Below, piece by piece: positions 1 through 4,909 of a stretch of DNA of 5,534 nucleotides; position 1 is the stretch's first letter; each line of letters opens with the position of its first letter. Under the pieces are notes generated by a model. The model was not told the origin of the DNA. It saw nothing but the letters and a program-made list of their open reading frames with translations, and did no database searches. The DNA is from an uncultured Pseudomonas sp. (lineage in GTDB: Bacteria > Pseudomonadota > Gammaproteobacteria > Pseudomonadales > Pseudomonadaceae), in assembly GCA_946886875.1 (NCBI GenBank), contig CAMPJN010000271.1, forward strand, positions 1 to 5,534, given 5' to 3'. Made by a program: the position numbers and the translations under genes.

Positions 1-341
1 TGTTCAGCCTGGCCAGCGGCCAGGAAAGCCGCCGCACCGACAAACACCGCGCCAGCGACGAGCACCGCGGCCGGCCCCTCGGTAGCCAGGTGCTGACCTA
101 TCCGCAGGCCGCCAGCCGCATGGCTCAGGGTGCACAAATCTATAGCACCACCCTGACCGACGGATTTTCCTGGAGCGATTACCAGGTCCTGCATGGCCAA
201 CGCGCAACCTTGCTGTTCGCCCGCGACCGCGAAGGCCGAGTGCAAATCGCAACCCCGGAACAGCAGTTGCAGCCGCAAACCGGCTGGACCCTGGTCGCCT
301 TGATCGATGCCAGCCCGGCGCCTGACACGGCAACTACTTGA
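1..341 (+). CDS. C-terminal part of a probable NhaP-type cation:proton antiporter (5' end outside window)
   Basis: An open frame enters from the left edge (first whole codon at base 3) and ends at TGA 339-341, leaving about 112 residues. It is soluble, with no membrane helix. The readable pattern is FSLASGQESRRTDKHR near the edge, then GAQIYSTTLTDGFSW, an LLFARDREGRVQ strand-turn-strand stretch, and a final GWTLVALID. This resembles, from memory, the cytosolic tail that follows a TrkA-N/RCK-like domain in CPA1 (NhaP-like) sodium:proton antiporters of Pseudomonas. Such proteins exchange Na+ or K+ for H+ across the inner membrane and the tail is thought to be regulatory. The transport domain would lie upstream, outside the window. 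In P. aeruginosa a predicted Na+/H+ antiporter lies close to rplS, which agrees. The gene converges on rplS and ends 54 bases before the shared hairpin. That this is a real coding end is fairly sure; the family is a moderate-confidence call. Confidence 0.62.
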   Translation, partial: FSLASGQESRRTDKHRASDEHRGRPLGSQVLTYPQAASRMAQGAQIYSTTLTDGFSWSDYQVLHGQRATLLFARDREGRVQIATPEQQLQPQTGWTLVALIDASPAPDTATT

Positions 342-388
342 ACACAGCTCTGGCGATGCTCACATGTGCGCTATTAAGCGATGCCAGA

Positions 389-418
389 AACGAAAAAAGC
401 AGCCCGAAGGCTGCTTTT
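389..418 (-). terminator. Rho-independent terminator of the rpsP-rimM-trmD-rplS operon, probably bidirectional
   Basis: The arms at 395-404 and 409-418 form a perfect 10-bp stem around a four-base loop. Read on the minus strand the top of the hairpin is C(TTCG)G, the very stable cUUCGg tetraloop, and it is followed by a run of six T (complement of 393-398). It lies 19 bases past the rplS stop codon. On the plus strand the same stem is followed by TTTTCT (the T's belong to the stem), so it may also stop transcripts of the converging antiporter gene, less efficiently. Confidence 0.93.
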
Positions 419-436
419 CTACAAGGAAACTGAGAC

Positions 437-787
437 TTAGCCCAGTTTTTCCTTGATGCGTGCTGCTTTACCGGACAGGTCACGCAGGTAGTAAAGCTTG
501 GCTTTACGTACGTCGCCGCGACGCTTGACGGCCAGGCTGTCGACCAGCGGGCTGTAGGTCTGGAAAGTACGCTCGACGCCAACGCCGTTGGAGATTTTGC
601 GAACGGTGAATGCGCTGTTCAGGCCGCGGTTACGCTTGGCGATAACAACGCCTTCGAATGCCTGCAGACGCTGACGGTCGCCTTCCTTCACTTTTACCTG
701 AACGACAATGGTGTCGCCCGGTGCAAAGGTCGGGATCTCTTTGCTCATCTGCTCAGCTTCGATCTGCTGAATAATCTTGTTGGTCAT
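437..787 (-). CDS. rplS: 50S ribosomal protein L19
   Basis: Encodes 116 residues, the usual length for bacterial L19, a structural protein of the large subunit located at the interface with the 30S subunit. The family core is intact: [15 protein letters not shown] (residues 22-36), then [19 protein letters not shown] (42-60), the [17 protein letters not shown] stretch (64-80), and a basic tail [19 protein letters not shown] (89-107) expected to contact rRNA. The ATG at 787 is preceded by AGGAG (794-798) with a six-base spacer, which fixes the start. It is the last gene of the operon, 42 bases after the trmD stop, and is followed by a strong terminator. Its own strong ribosome binding site suggests translation independent of trmD, in keeping with the much larger amount of L19 a cell needs. 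Confidence 0.98.
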   Translation of the reverse strand: MTNKIIQQIEAEQMSKEIPTFAPGDTIVVQVKVKEGDRQRLQAFEGVVIAKRNRGLNSAFTVRKISNGVGVERTFQTYSPLVDSLAVKRRGDVRKAKLYYLRDLSGKAARIKEKLG

Positions 788-829
788 ACTGCGCTCCTAA
801 GACAAGCCGTCTGGCCTGCCATCGATACA

Positions 830-1573
830 TCATCTATCGTCCCGCTGGCGGACGTATTCCTCCAGCAGCTTCTTCTCTTCTCCAGAAAGCGAGCGGCTTT
901 CCAGAAGATCAGCGCGACGTTCCCAGGTCCGACCAAGGGACTGCTGTAAACGCCAGCGCCGGATGTGTTCGTGGTTGCCGCTAAGCAACACGTCCGGAAC
1001 ACTTTTATCCGCATACACCTCCGGGCGGGTGTAGTGCGGGCAGTCGAGCAGACCATCCGTAAAGGAGTCCTCCTCGGCCGAGTCAGCATGACCCAATGCA
1101 CCAGGCAAAAGGCGCGTTACCGCGTCGATCAGCACCATGGCCGGCAGCTCACCGCCAGACAGGACGTAATCCCCAATCGACCATTCCTCATCGACATGCG
1201 CTTCGATAAAGCGCTCATCGATGCCTTCGTAGCGACCGGCAATCAGGATCAACGCATCCTCATTGGCCAGTTCGCGTACTGCTGACTGCGTCAGCCGGCG
1301 ACCTTGCGGCGACAGGTAAATCACCTTGGCCGCACCACCCACAGCCCGCTTGGCATCAAGCAAAGCATCTTCGAGCGGCTTGATCTTCATCACCATGCCT
1401 GGGCCACCACCGAAGGGTCGATCATCCACGGTGTGGTGACGATCCGAGGTGTAGCTCCGCGGGTTCCAGCAGGTCAATTGCAACAACCCCTGTTTCACCG
1501 CACGGCTGGTAATGCCGTAATCACTGATTGCGGCAAACATCTCCGGGAATAGCGTAATGACTTCAACGCGCAC
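830..1573 (-). CDS. trmD: tRNA (guanine-37-N1)-methyltransferase TrmD, GTG start
   Basis: Encodes 247 residues. TrmD transfers a methyl group from S-adenosylmethionine to N1 of G37, next to the anticodon, preventing +1 frameshifting; the enzyme is a homodimer with a trefoil knot (SPOUT fold). Visible motifs are [11 protein letters not shown] (residues 50-60), the cofactor-binding knot loops YLSPQGR (86-92), [10 protein letters not shown] (112-121) and [15 protein letters not shown] (131-145), Arg154, and catalytic Asp169 in SAEEDSF. Numbering from the chosen start places Arg154 and Asp169 exactly as in the E. coli enzyme. The C-terminal tRNA-binding half ([33 protein letters not shown]) is complete. 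The GTG at 1573-1571 gives an N-terminus [13 protein letters not shown] that fits the family. The frame stays open to an ATG at 1639, but that lies inside rimM and adds 22 residues not typical of the family. Only two bases separate it from the rimM stop; a weak GGA lies nine bases upstream, so translation is probably coupled to rimM. Confidence 0.97.
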   Translation of the reverse strand: MRVEVITLFPEMFAAISDYGITSRAVKQGLLQLTCWNPRSYTSDRHHTVDDRPFGGGPGMVMKIKPLEDALLDAKRAVGGAAKVIYLSPQGRRLTQSAVRELANEDALILIAGRYEGIDERFIEAHVDEEWSIGDYVLSGGELPAMVLIDAVTRLLPGALGHADSAEEDSFTDGLLDCPHYTRPEVYADKSVPDVLLSGNHEHIRRWRLQQSLGRTWERRADLLESRSLSGEEKKLLEEYVRQRDDR

Positions 1574-1575
1574 GC

Positions 1576-2112
1576 TTAGAAGTCCGCATCCCAGTCGACC
1601 TGCATCTCGCCAGCGGCCAGATCGATCGACAACACGCACTGTCCGGTATAGGGCAGCAGGCGTTCACGATCATCAAGGCTGCCGTCGCAGGGCTTGACCA
1701 CAATCACATCGTTGGCGCCGGTCTCGAACAAATGGTCAATCTTGCCGAGCAACTGCCCTGCCTGATCGATGACCTTGAGACCTTCCAACTGATACCAGTA
1801 GAACTCGCCTTCGCTGAGTTCCGGCAATTGAGCACGAGGGACGCAGATGTCGAAACCCGCGAAGGTACGAGCCACTTCGCGATCATCCAAACCCTTGAGC
1901 CGTGCTACCAGAACCTTGCCTTGCAAGCGCCCACTGGCTACTTCGACTTGTTTCACCTCGTGGTCGCGTTTAAGCGTCCAGCGAGGATAATTGAGCACGT
2001 TGGTTAAAGGATCGGTAAAGGAAAACACCTTCACCTCGCCCTTTACGCCATGCACCGAGACAATCTTGCCGAGAACTACAAGGTCCTCGGCGGGAGCTGG
2101 CGTCATGCTCAT
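1576..2112 (-). CDS. rimM: 30S ribosome maturation factor RimM
   Basis: Encodes 178 residues, close to the usual length. RimM binds the head of the nascent 30S subunit through S19 and helps late maturation of 16S rRNA. The N-terminal RimM barrel runs from about residue 11 to 95 ([35 protein letters not shown]) and the C-terminal PRC-type barrel from about 100 to 178, starting with the aromatic [10 protein letters not shown] motif (103-112, equivalent to the YYW region required for ribosome binding in E. coli) and including TGANDV (131-136) and LLPY (152-155). The ATG at 2112 is six bases past the rpsP stop; a second in-frame ATG two codons later (2106) is an equally possible start. Neither has a good Shine-Dalgarno sequence: AAGG lies 17 bases before the first ATG, too far, and only a short TAAG is nearer. 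Coupling to rpsP translation is likely. Confidence 0.97.
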   Translation of the reverse strand: MSMTPAPAEDLVVLGKIVSVHGVKGEVKVFSFTDPLTNVLNYPRWTLKRDHEVKQVEVASGRLQGKVLVARLKGLDDREVARTFAGFDICVPRAQLPELSEGEFYWYQLEGLKVIDQAGQLLGKIDHLFETGANDVIVVKPCDGSLDDRERLLPYTGQCVLSIDLAAGEMQVDWDADF

Positions 2113-2118
2113 AAGTGC

Positions 2119-2370
2119 TTAGGCAGCAGCCTTAGCAGCTTCCTTGAGCAGCTGAGCAACACGCTCAGACGGCTGTGCACCCTGGCCGAGCCAGTAAGTA
2201 GCACGCTCTTGGTCTACGGACAGCTTGATTTCGGCACCCGAAGCAACCGGGTTGAAGAAACCGATACGCTCAACGAAACGACCATCGCGCGCATTGCGGC
2301 TGTTGGTCACGGTGAGGTGGTAAAAAGGGCGCTTTTTAGAGCCGCCACGGGCAAGACGGATGGTTACCAT
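2119..2370 (-). CDS. rpsP: 30S ribosomal protein S16
   Basis: Encodes 83 residues, typical for S16, a primary-to-secondary binder of the 16S rRNA 5' domain needed for 30S body assembly. The family signature is at the N-terminus, [19 protein letters not shown], followed by [21 protein letters not shown] (the RDGR and G-FNP elements) and the conserved [12 protein letters not shown] (residues 60-71). The short alanine/lysine tail ends in KAAKAAA-like composition. The ATG at 2370 is chosen because it gives the canonical MVTIRL start and has AGGAA upstream; the frame is open to an ATG at 2400 but the ten extra residues do not belong to the family. It is the first gene of the operon; a sigma-70-like promoter lies about 70 bases upstream of the start. 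Confidence 0.98.
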   Translation of the reverse strand: MVTIRLARGGSKKRPFYHLTVTNSRNARDGRFVERIGFFNPVASGAEIKLSVDQERATYWLGQGAQPSERVAQLLKEAAKAAA

Positions 2371-2379
2371 TGAACTTCG

Positions 2380-2384
2380 TTCCT
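2380..2384 (-). promoter_or_regulatory. Ribosome binding site of rpsP
   Basis: AGGAA on the minus strand, nine bases before the ATG at 2370. It decides that start over the in-frame ATG at 2400, which lies upstream of it. Confidence 0.85.
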
Positions 2385-2426
2385 GTAGTCGGTGCTGCAA
2401 AACTGAAATGCACGCATAGGGCGCTA

Positions 2427-2439
2427 GGCCCGAAAGGCC
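2427..2439 (-). other. Small hairpin at the predicted 5' end of the rpsP mRNA
   Basis: GGCC (2436-2439) and GGCC (2427-2430) can pair around a five-base TTTCG loop on the minus strand. With the predicted transcription start at 2437-2439 this hairpin would sit at the extreme 5' end of the message, where it could slow decay. An alternative pairing, GGGC with GCCC across CTAGC just downstream, excludes it. With only four base pairs in each, the biological meaning is uncertain. Confidence 0.3.
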
Positions 2440-2443
2440 GCAT

Positions 2444-2471
2444 ATTCTAAGGATTATCGGCCTTTTTGCAA
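2444..2471 (-). promoter_or_regulatory. Sigma-70-type promoter of the rpsP-rimM-trmD-rplS operon
   Basis: On the minus strand, -35 TTGCAA (2466-2471, 4 of 6 consensus) is separated by 16 bases from -10 TAGAAT (2444-2449, 5 of 6). Shifting the -35 by one base gives TTTGCA with a 17-base spacer, an equally good fit. The start of transcription is expected near 2437-2439, giving a leader of about 67 bases. The discriminator after the -10 (ATGCGGC) is GC-rich, as in promoters that are shut down by ppGpp and DksA during the stringent response; that regulation is inferred, not shown. Confidence 0.7.
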
Positions 2472-2474
2472 AGT

Positions 2475-2497
2475 CTTTTTCCGCGAAGAGGAAAAGG
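2475..2497 (-). other. Hairpin directly upstream of the rpsP promoter
   Basis: Arms at 2475-2482 and 2490-2497 pair over eight positions, one of them G-U, with a seven-base loop. No T run follows on the minus strand (next bases ACTTTGC), so it is not a classical terminator for ffh. It ends four bases before the -35 of the rpsP promoter, in the region where an upstream activating sequence would lie. Confidence 0.35.
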
Positions 2498-2525
2498 CTC
2501 GATCAAAGGGCCGGTTACTAGAGAC

Positions 2526-2551
2526 TTGAGCGGTGATAGCCCACCGCTCAA
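2526..2551 (-). terminator. Stem-loop after ffh, possible weak terminator or mRNA 3'-end stabiliser
   Basis: TTGAGCGGTG (2526-2535) and CACCGCTCAA (2542-2551) are perfect 10-bp inverted repeats with a six-base loop, 17 bases after the ffh stop codon. Read on the minus strand the stem is followed by GTCTCTAGT rather than a T run. Intrinsic termination should therefore be weak; it may act as a pause or processing block, leaving some ffh transcripts to run into rpsP. Confidence 0.45.
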
Positions 2552-2567
2552 GGTAAGGCATGTTGCT

Positions 2568-3941
2568 TTACATCTTCGGCATACCGCCCGGCATCATCCC
2601 GCCCATGCCGCGCATCATCTTGGCCATGCCGCCTTTGGCGGTGAATTTCTTCATCATCTTCTGCATTTGCTTGTGCTGCTTGATCAGCCTGCCGATGTCC
2701 TGCACCTGGGTGCCGGAGCCCATGGCGATGCGGCGCTTGCGCGAACCACTGATGATCTCGGGATCACGGCGCTCGGCCGGGGTCATGGAGTTGATGATCG
2801 CCTCCATCTGCTTGAACTGCTTCTCGGCGGCGCCCTGGGCATTACCCATCTGCGCCAGATTGACCCCACCCATCTGCGGCAGCTTGTCCATCAGGCCGCC
2901 AAGGCCGCCCATGTTCTTCATCTGCTGCAGTTGATCGCGGAAGTCCTCAAGGTCGAAGCCCTTGCCCTTCTTCAGCTTCTTGGTGAGTTTTTCGGCCTTC
3001 TCGCGATCGAGGGTCTGTTCGGCCTGCTCGATCAGGCTGAGCACGTCGCCCATACCGAGGATGCGCGAAGCGATACGATCCGGATGGAAGGGCTCCAGCG
3101 CATCGCTCTTCTCGCCCATACCGATAAACTTGATCGGCTTGCCGGTGATATGCCGTACCGACAGCGCCGCACCACCGCGGGCGTCACCATCCACCTTGGT
3201 CAGCACCACACCGGTCAGCGGCAGTGCGTCGCCAAAGGCTTTTGCGGTATTGGCGGCATCCTGGCCGGTCATGGCGTCGACCACGAACAGGGTTTCGACC
3301 GGCTTGATCGCCGCATGCAGGGCCTGGATCTCGGCCATCATCTCGGCATCGATGGCCAAGCGACCGGCGGTGTCGACTATCACCACATCGATGAACTTGA
3401 GCTTGGCTTCCCTTATCGCCGCCTCGGCAATCGCCACCGGCTTCTGGCTGATATCGGAAGGGAAGAAGGTCACACCGATCTCACCAGCCAGGGTTTCCAG
3501 CTGCTTGATCGCCGCCGGGCGATAGACGTCGGCGGACACCACCATCACGGTCTTTTTCTTGCGCTCTTTAAGGAAGCGCGCCAGCTTGCCGGCGGTAGTG
3601 GTCTTGCCCGCACCCTGCAGGCCGGCCATCAGCACCACCGCCGGCGGTACGGCATTCAGCGCCAGGTCTTCGTTGGCCGCCCCCATCAGCTCTTCCAGCT
3701 CGGCGCGCACGATCTTCACGAACGCTTGTCCCGGCGTCAGGCTTTTCGACACCTCGGTGCCGACCGCACGTTCCTTGACCTTGTTGACGAAGTCCTTGAC
3801 CACCGGCAACGCGACGTCTGCTTCGAGCAGGGCCATGCGCACTTCGCGCAGCGTGTCCTTGATATTGTCTTCGGTCAGCTTGGCCTTGCCAGTGACGTTT
3901 CGCAGGGTTTGCGAGAGGCGGTCTGTCAGATTTTCGAACAT
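2568..3941 (-). CDS. ffh: Signal recognition particle protein Ffh (SRP54)
   Basis: Encodes 457 residues, a normal length. Ffh binds 4.5S RNA and the signal peptide or first membrane helix of nascent chains, then docks with the receptor FtsY at the inner membrane, both hydrolysing GTP. The N domain covers about residues 1-88. The G domain follows with P loop GLQGAGKTT (107-115), the SRP-specific DVYRPAA (138-144), DTAGR (190-194), TKVDGDARGG (248-257) and GMGEK (274-278). The M domain from about 328 contains the RNA-binding SGSRKRRIAMGSG (398-410) and a methionine-rich end (KQMQKMMKKF, then MMRGMGGMMPGGM) that suits the hydrophobic groove. The ATG at 3941 has AGGA (3948-3951) six bases upstream. 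The gene lies upstream of, and in the same direction as, the rpsP operon, and is divergent from the ypjD-like gene. Nothing is missing or broken. Confidence 0.98.
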   Translation of the reverse strand: MFENLTDRLSQTLRNVTGKAKLTEDNIKDTLREVRMALLEADVALPVVKDFVNKVKERAVGTEVSKSLTPGQAFVKIVRAELEELMGAANEDLALNAVPPAVVLMAGLQGAGKTTTAGKLARFLKERKKKTVMVVSADVYRPAAIKQLETLAGEIGVTFFPSDISQKPVAIAEAAIREAKLKFIDVVIVDTAGRLAIDAEMMAEIQALHAAIKPVETLFVVDAMTGQDAANTAKAFGDALPLTGVVLTKVDGDARGGAALSVRHITGKPIKFIGMGEKSDALEPFHPDRIASRILGMGDVLSLIEQAEQTLDREKAEKLTKKLKKGKGFDLEDFRDQLQQMKNMGGLGGLMDKLPQMGGVNLAQMGNAQGAAEKQFKQMEAIINSMTPAERRDPEIISGSRKRRIAMGSGTQVQDIGRLIKQHKQMQKMMKKFTAKGGMAKMMRGMGGMMPGGMPKM

Positions 3942-3996
3942 GCGCGTTCCTTTCAGGCCCTAATGGAGCCACGGATGGGCTTGTAGCAGGCGGCGG

Positions 3997-4002
3997 ATTA
4001 TA
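3997..4002 (-). promoter_or_regulatory. -10 element of the ffh promoter
   Basis: The minus strand reads a perfect TATAAT here, about 56 bases before the ffh start codon, placing transcription start near 3990. At 16-18 bases upstream I see no recognisable -35 (the bases read TGTCGG or GTGTCG); the -35 region instead falls within the inverted repeat at 4008-4026. The discriminator (CCGCCGC) is GC-rich, as at the rpsP promoter. Confidence 0.6.
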
Positions 4003-4007
4003 GCGAA

Positions 4008-4026
4008 GTGTCTGCGGCACCGACAC
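4008..4026. repeat. Short inverted repeat in the ffh/ypjD divergent promoter region
   Basis: GTGTC (4008-4012) and GACAC (4022-4026) face each other across nine bases. The repeat covers where the -35 of the ffh promoter should lie. It could be a binding site for a regulator acting on either divergent gene, but five-base arms in GC-rich DNA can arise by chance. Confidence 0.3.
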
Positions 4027-4090
4027 CGCCAACGGTCTTTCGTGAAATAACCTTGTATGACACACTCAGCGCCTTTCGGGCTCGCCCAAC

Positions 4091-4095
4091 AAGGA
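4091..4095 (+). promoter_or_regulatory. Shine-Dalgarno-like AAGGA before the preferred ypjD start
   Basis: AAGGA precedes the ATG at 4099 by only three bases, closer than is ideal. It is still better than the ATG at 4057, in front of which (AAATAACCTTGT) there is no purine-rich site at all. Confidence 0.4.
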
Positions 4096-4098
4096 TTT

Positions 4099-4899
4099 AT
4101 GTTCCCATTGCTGCCCAGCCTGGCCGCCGCCTCTCTATATGCAGGCGCCGCCATCTATCAAGGTCTGCGCCTCAGCCAGCGCAGCACACCCGACAAACGC
4201 CTGCTGGCGCTGATTGGCGTGCTCGCCCTGTTCTTTCACGGCGGCAGCCTGTTCATGCAATTGCATAGCAGCGCCGGCCTGACGCTGGATTTCTTCAACG
4301 CCTCCAGCCTGATCGCCTTTGCGGTGATTCTGCTGACGCTGCTGGCGTGCGTGCGCATCCCGGTGGAAAACCTGCTGATGCTGCTGTTCCCCCTTGGCTG
4401 CCTGACCGTGCTGCTCGCACAATTCATGCCCAGCGGCACCATCCAGCCGATCACCGAACAACCGGGCATCCGCGTACATATCCTGCTGTCGATCATTGCC
4501 TACGGCATGCTCACCATCGCTGTACTGCAGTCCCTGCTGTTGCTGCTGCAGGATCACCAACTCAAGAACAAGCATCCGTCCGGACTGATCAAGAACTTCC
4601 CCCCGCTGCAAACCATGGAAAGCCTACTGTTCGGCTTCCTCTGGGCCGGCTGGTTACTGCTGTCGCTGTCGCTGCTGTCCGGCGCGCTCTATATCGACAA
4701 CCTGTTCGCCCAACACCTGGTGCACAAAACCATTCTGTCCTGCTTCGCCTGGATAGTGTTTGCCGTGCTGCTCTGGGGCCGCCACCAGCTCGGCTGGCGC
4801 GGGCACAAGGCCATTCGCCTGACCCTCGCGGGCTTCTGCCTGCTGATGCTGGCCTATTTCGGCAGCAAGCTGGTCCGCGAATTCATTCTGCACATCTAG
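4099..4899 (+). CDS. ypjD: YpjD-type inner membrane protein, cytochrome c assembly (CcsA/HemX-like) superfamily
   Basis: Encodes 266 residues with about eight predicted membrane helices (roughly residues 3-22, 34-52, 63-85, 90-108, 124-150, 174-196, 208-227, 238-258). Fold and length fit the cytochrome c assembly superfamily, and position next to ffh with a CorB-type gene behind matches ypjD (also called corE) of E. coli. Histidines that may matter are His47 in FFHGGSLF, His127 in RVHILLSIIAYG, and His206/His209 in QHLVHK. The tryptophan-rich haem-handling motif (WGxYWxWD) of real cytochrome c synthases is absent; after helix 7 there is WGRHQLGWRGHKAIRLT instead. It should therefore not be called a cytochrome c synthase. 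The exact function is unknown; E. coli and Salmonella work links neighbouring cor genes to cobalt/magnesium phenotypes. The frame is open to an ATG at 4057, adding 14 polar residues; 4099 is preferred because it opens directly on the first helix and has an AAGGA nearby. The stop TAG lies 10 bases before the next gene, indicating an operon. Confidence 0.85.
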   Translation: MFPLLPSLAAASLYAGAAIYQGLRLSQRSTPDKRLLALIGVLALFFHGGSLFMQLHSSAGLTLDFFNASSLIAFAVILLTLLACVRIPVENLLMLLFPLGCLTVLLAQFMPSGTIQPITEQPGIRVHILLSIIAYGMLTIAVLQSLLLLLQDHQLKNKHPSGLIKNFPPLQTMESLLFGFLWAGWLLLSLSLLSGALYIDNLFAQHLVHKTILSCFAWIVFAVLLWGRHQLGWRGHKAIRLTLAGFCLLMLAYFGSKLVREFILHI

Positions 4900-4900
4900 G
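4898..4900 (+). promoter_or_regulatory. Weak ribosome binding site of the corB-like gene, overlapping the ypjD stop
   Basis: AGG begins inside the TAG stop codon of the preceding gene and stands nine bases before GTG 4910. Overlap with the stop suggests that translation of the two membrane proteins is coupled. Confidence 0.5.
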
Positions 4901-4909
4901 TCACTTACC

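Noticed and set aside
4..333. Arginine/glycine-rich minus-strand frame opposite the antiporter tail
   Set aside because: Composition typical of an antisense shadow; the plus strand reading has coherent protein character up to a stop just before the terminator.
1574..1639. Longer TrmD starting at ATG 1639
   Set aside because: The extra 22 residues lie inside rimM, are not typical of the family, and only the GTG at 1573 places Arg154 and Asp169 at the E. coli positions.
2371..2400. Longer S16 starting at ATG 2400
   Set aside because: The true ribosome binding site AGGAA falls inside this extension, and S16 proteins begin with the MVTIRL type sequence.
2371..2437. Riboswitch or known ribosomal-protein leader in front of rpsP
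   Set aside because: The leader is only about 67 bases with four-base-pair hairpins; I recognise no known leader motif and see no sequestered ribosome binding site.
2466..3986. A 506-codon open frame on the plus strand spanning all of ffh
   Set aside because: It is wholly antisense to an intact, unmistakable Ffh and its product is histidine/leucine-rich and of low complexity, as expected from reading a GC-rich gene backwards. No recognisable domain and no separate ribosome binding site of note.
3568..4065. 165-codon minus-strand frame overlapping the ffh start
   Set aside because: An off-frame reading of the ffh 5' region and promoter, rich in R, G and A, without family resemblance.
4135..4611. 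Glutamine-rich 158-codon frame on the minus strand opposite ypjD
   Set aside because: Antisense of leucine codons (CTG/TTG) gives CAG/CAA runs; this is composition from the membrane protein gene and not a gene.
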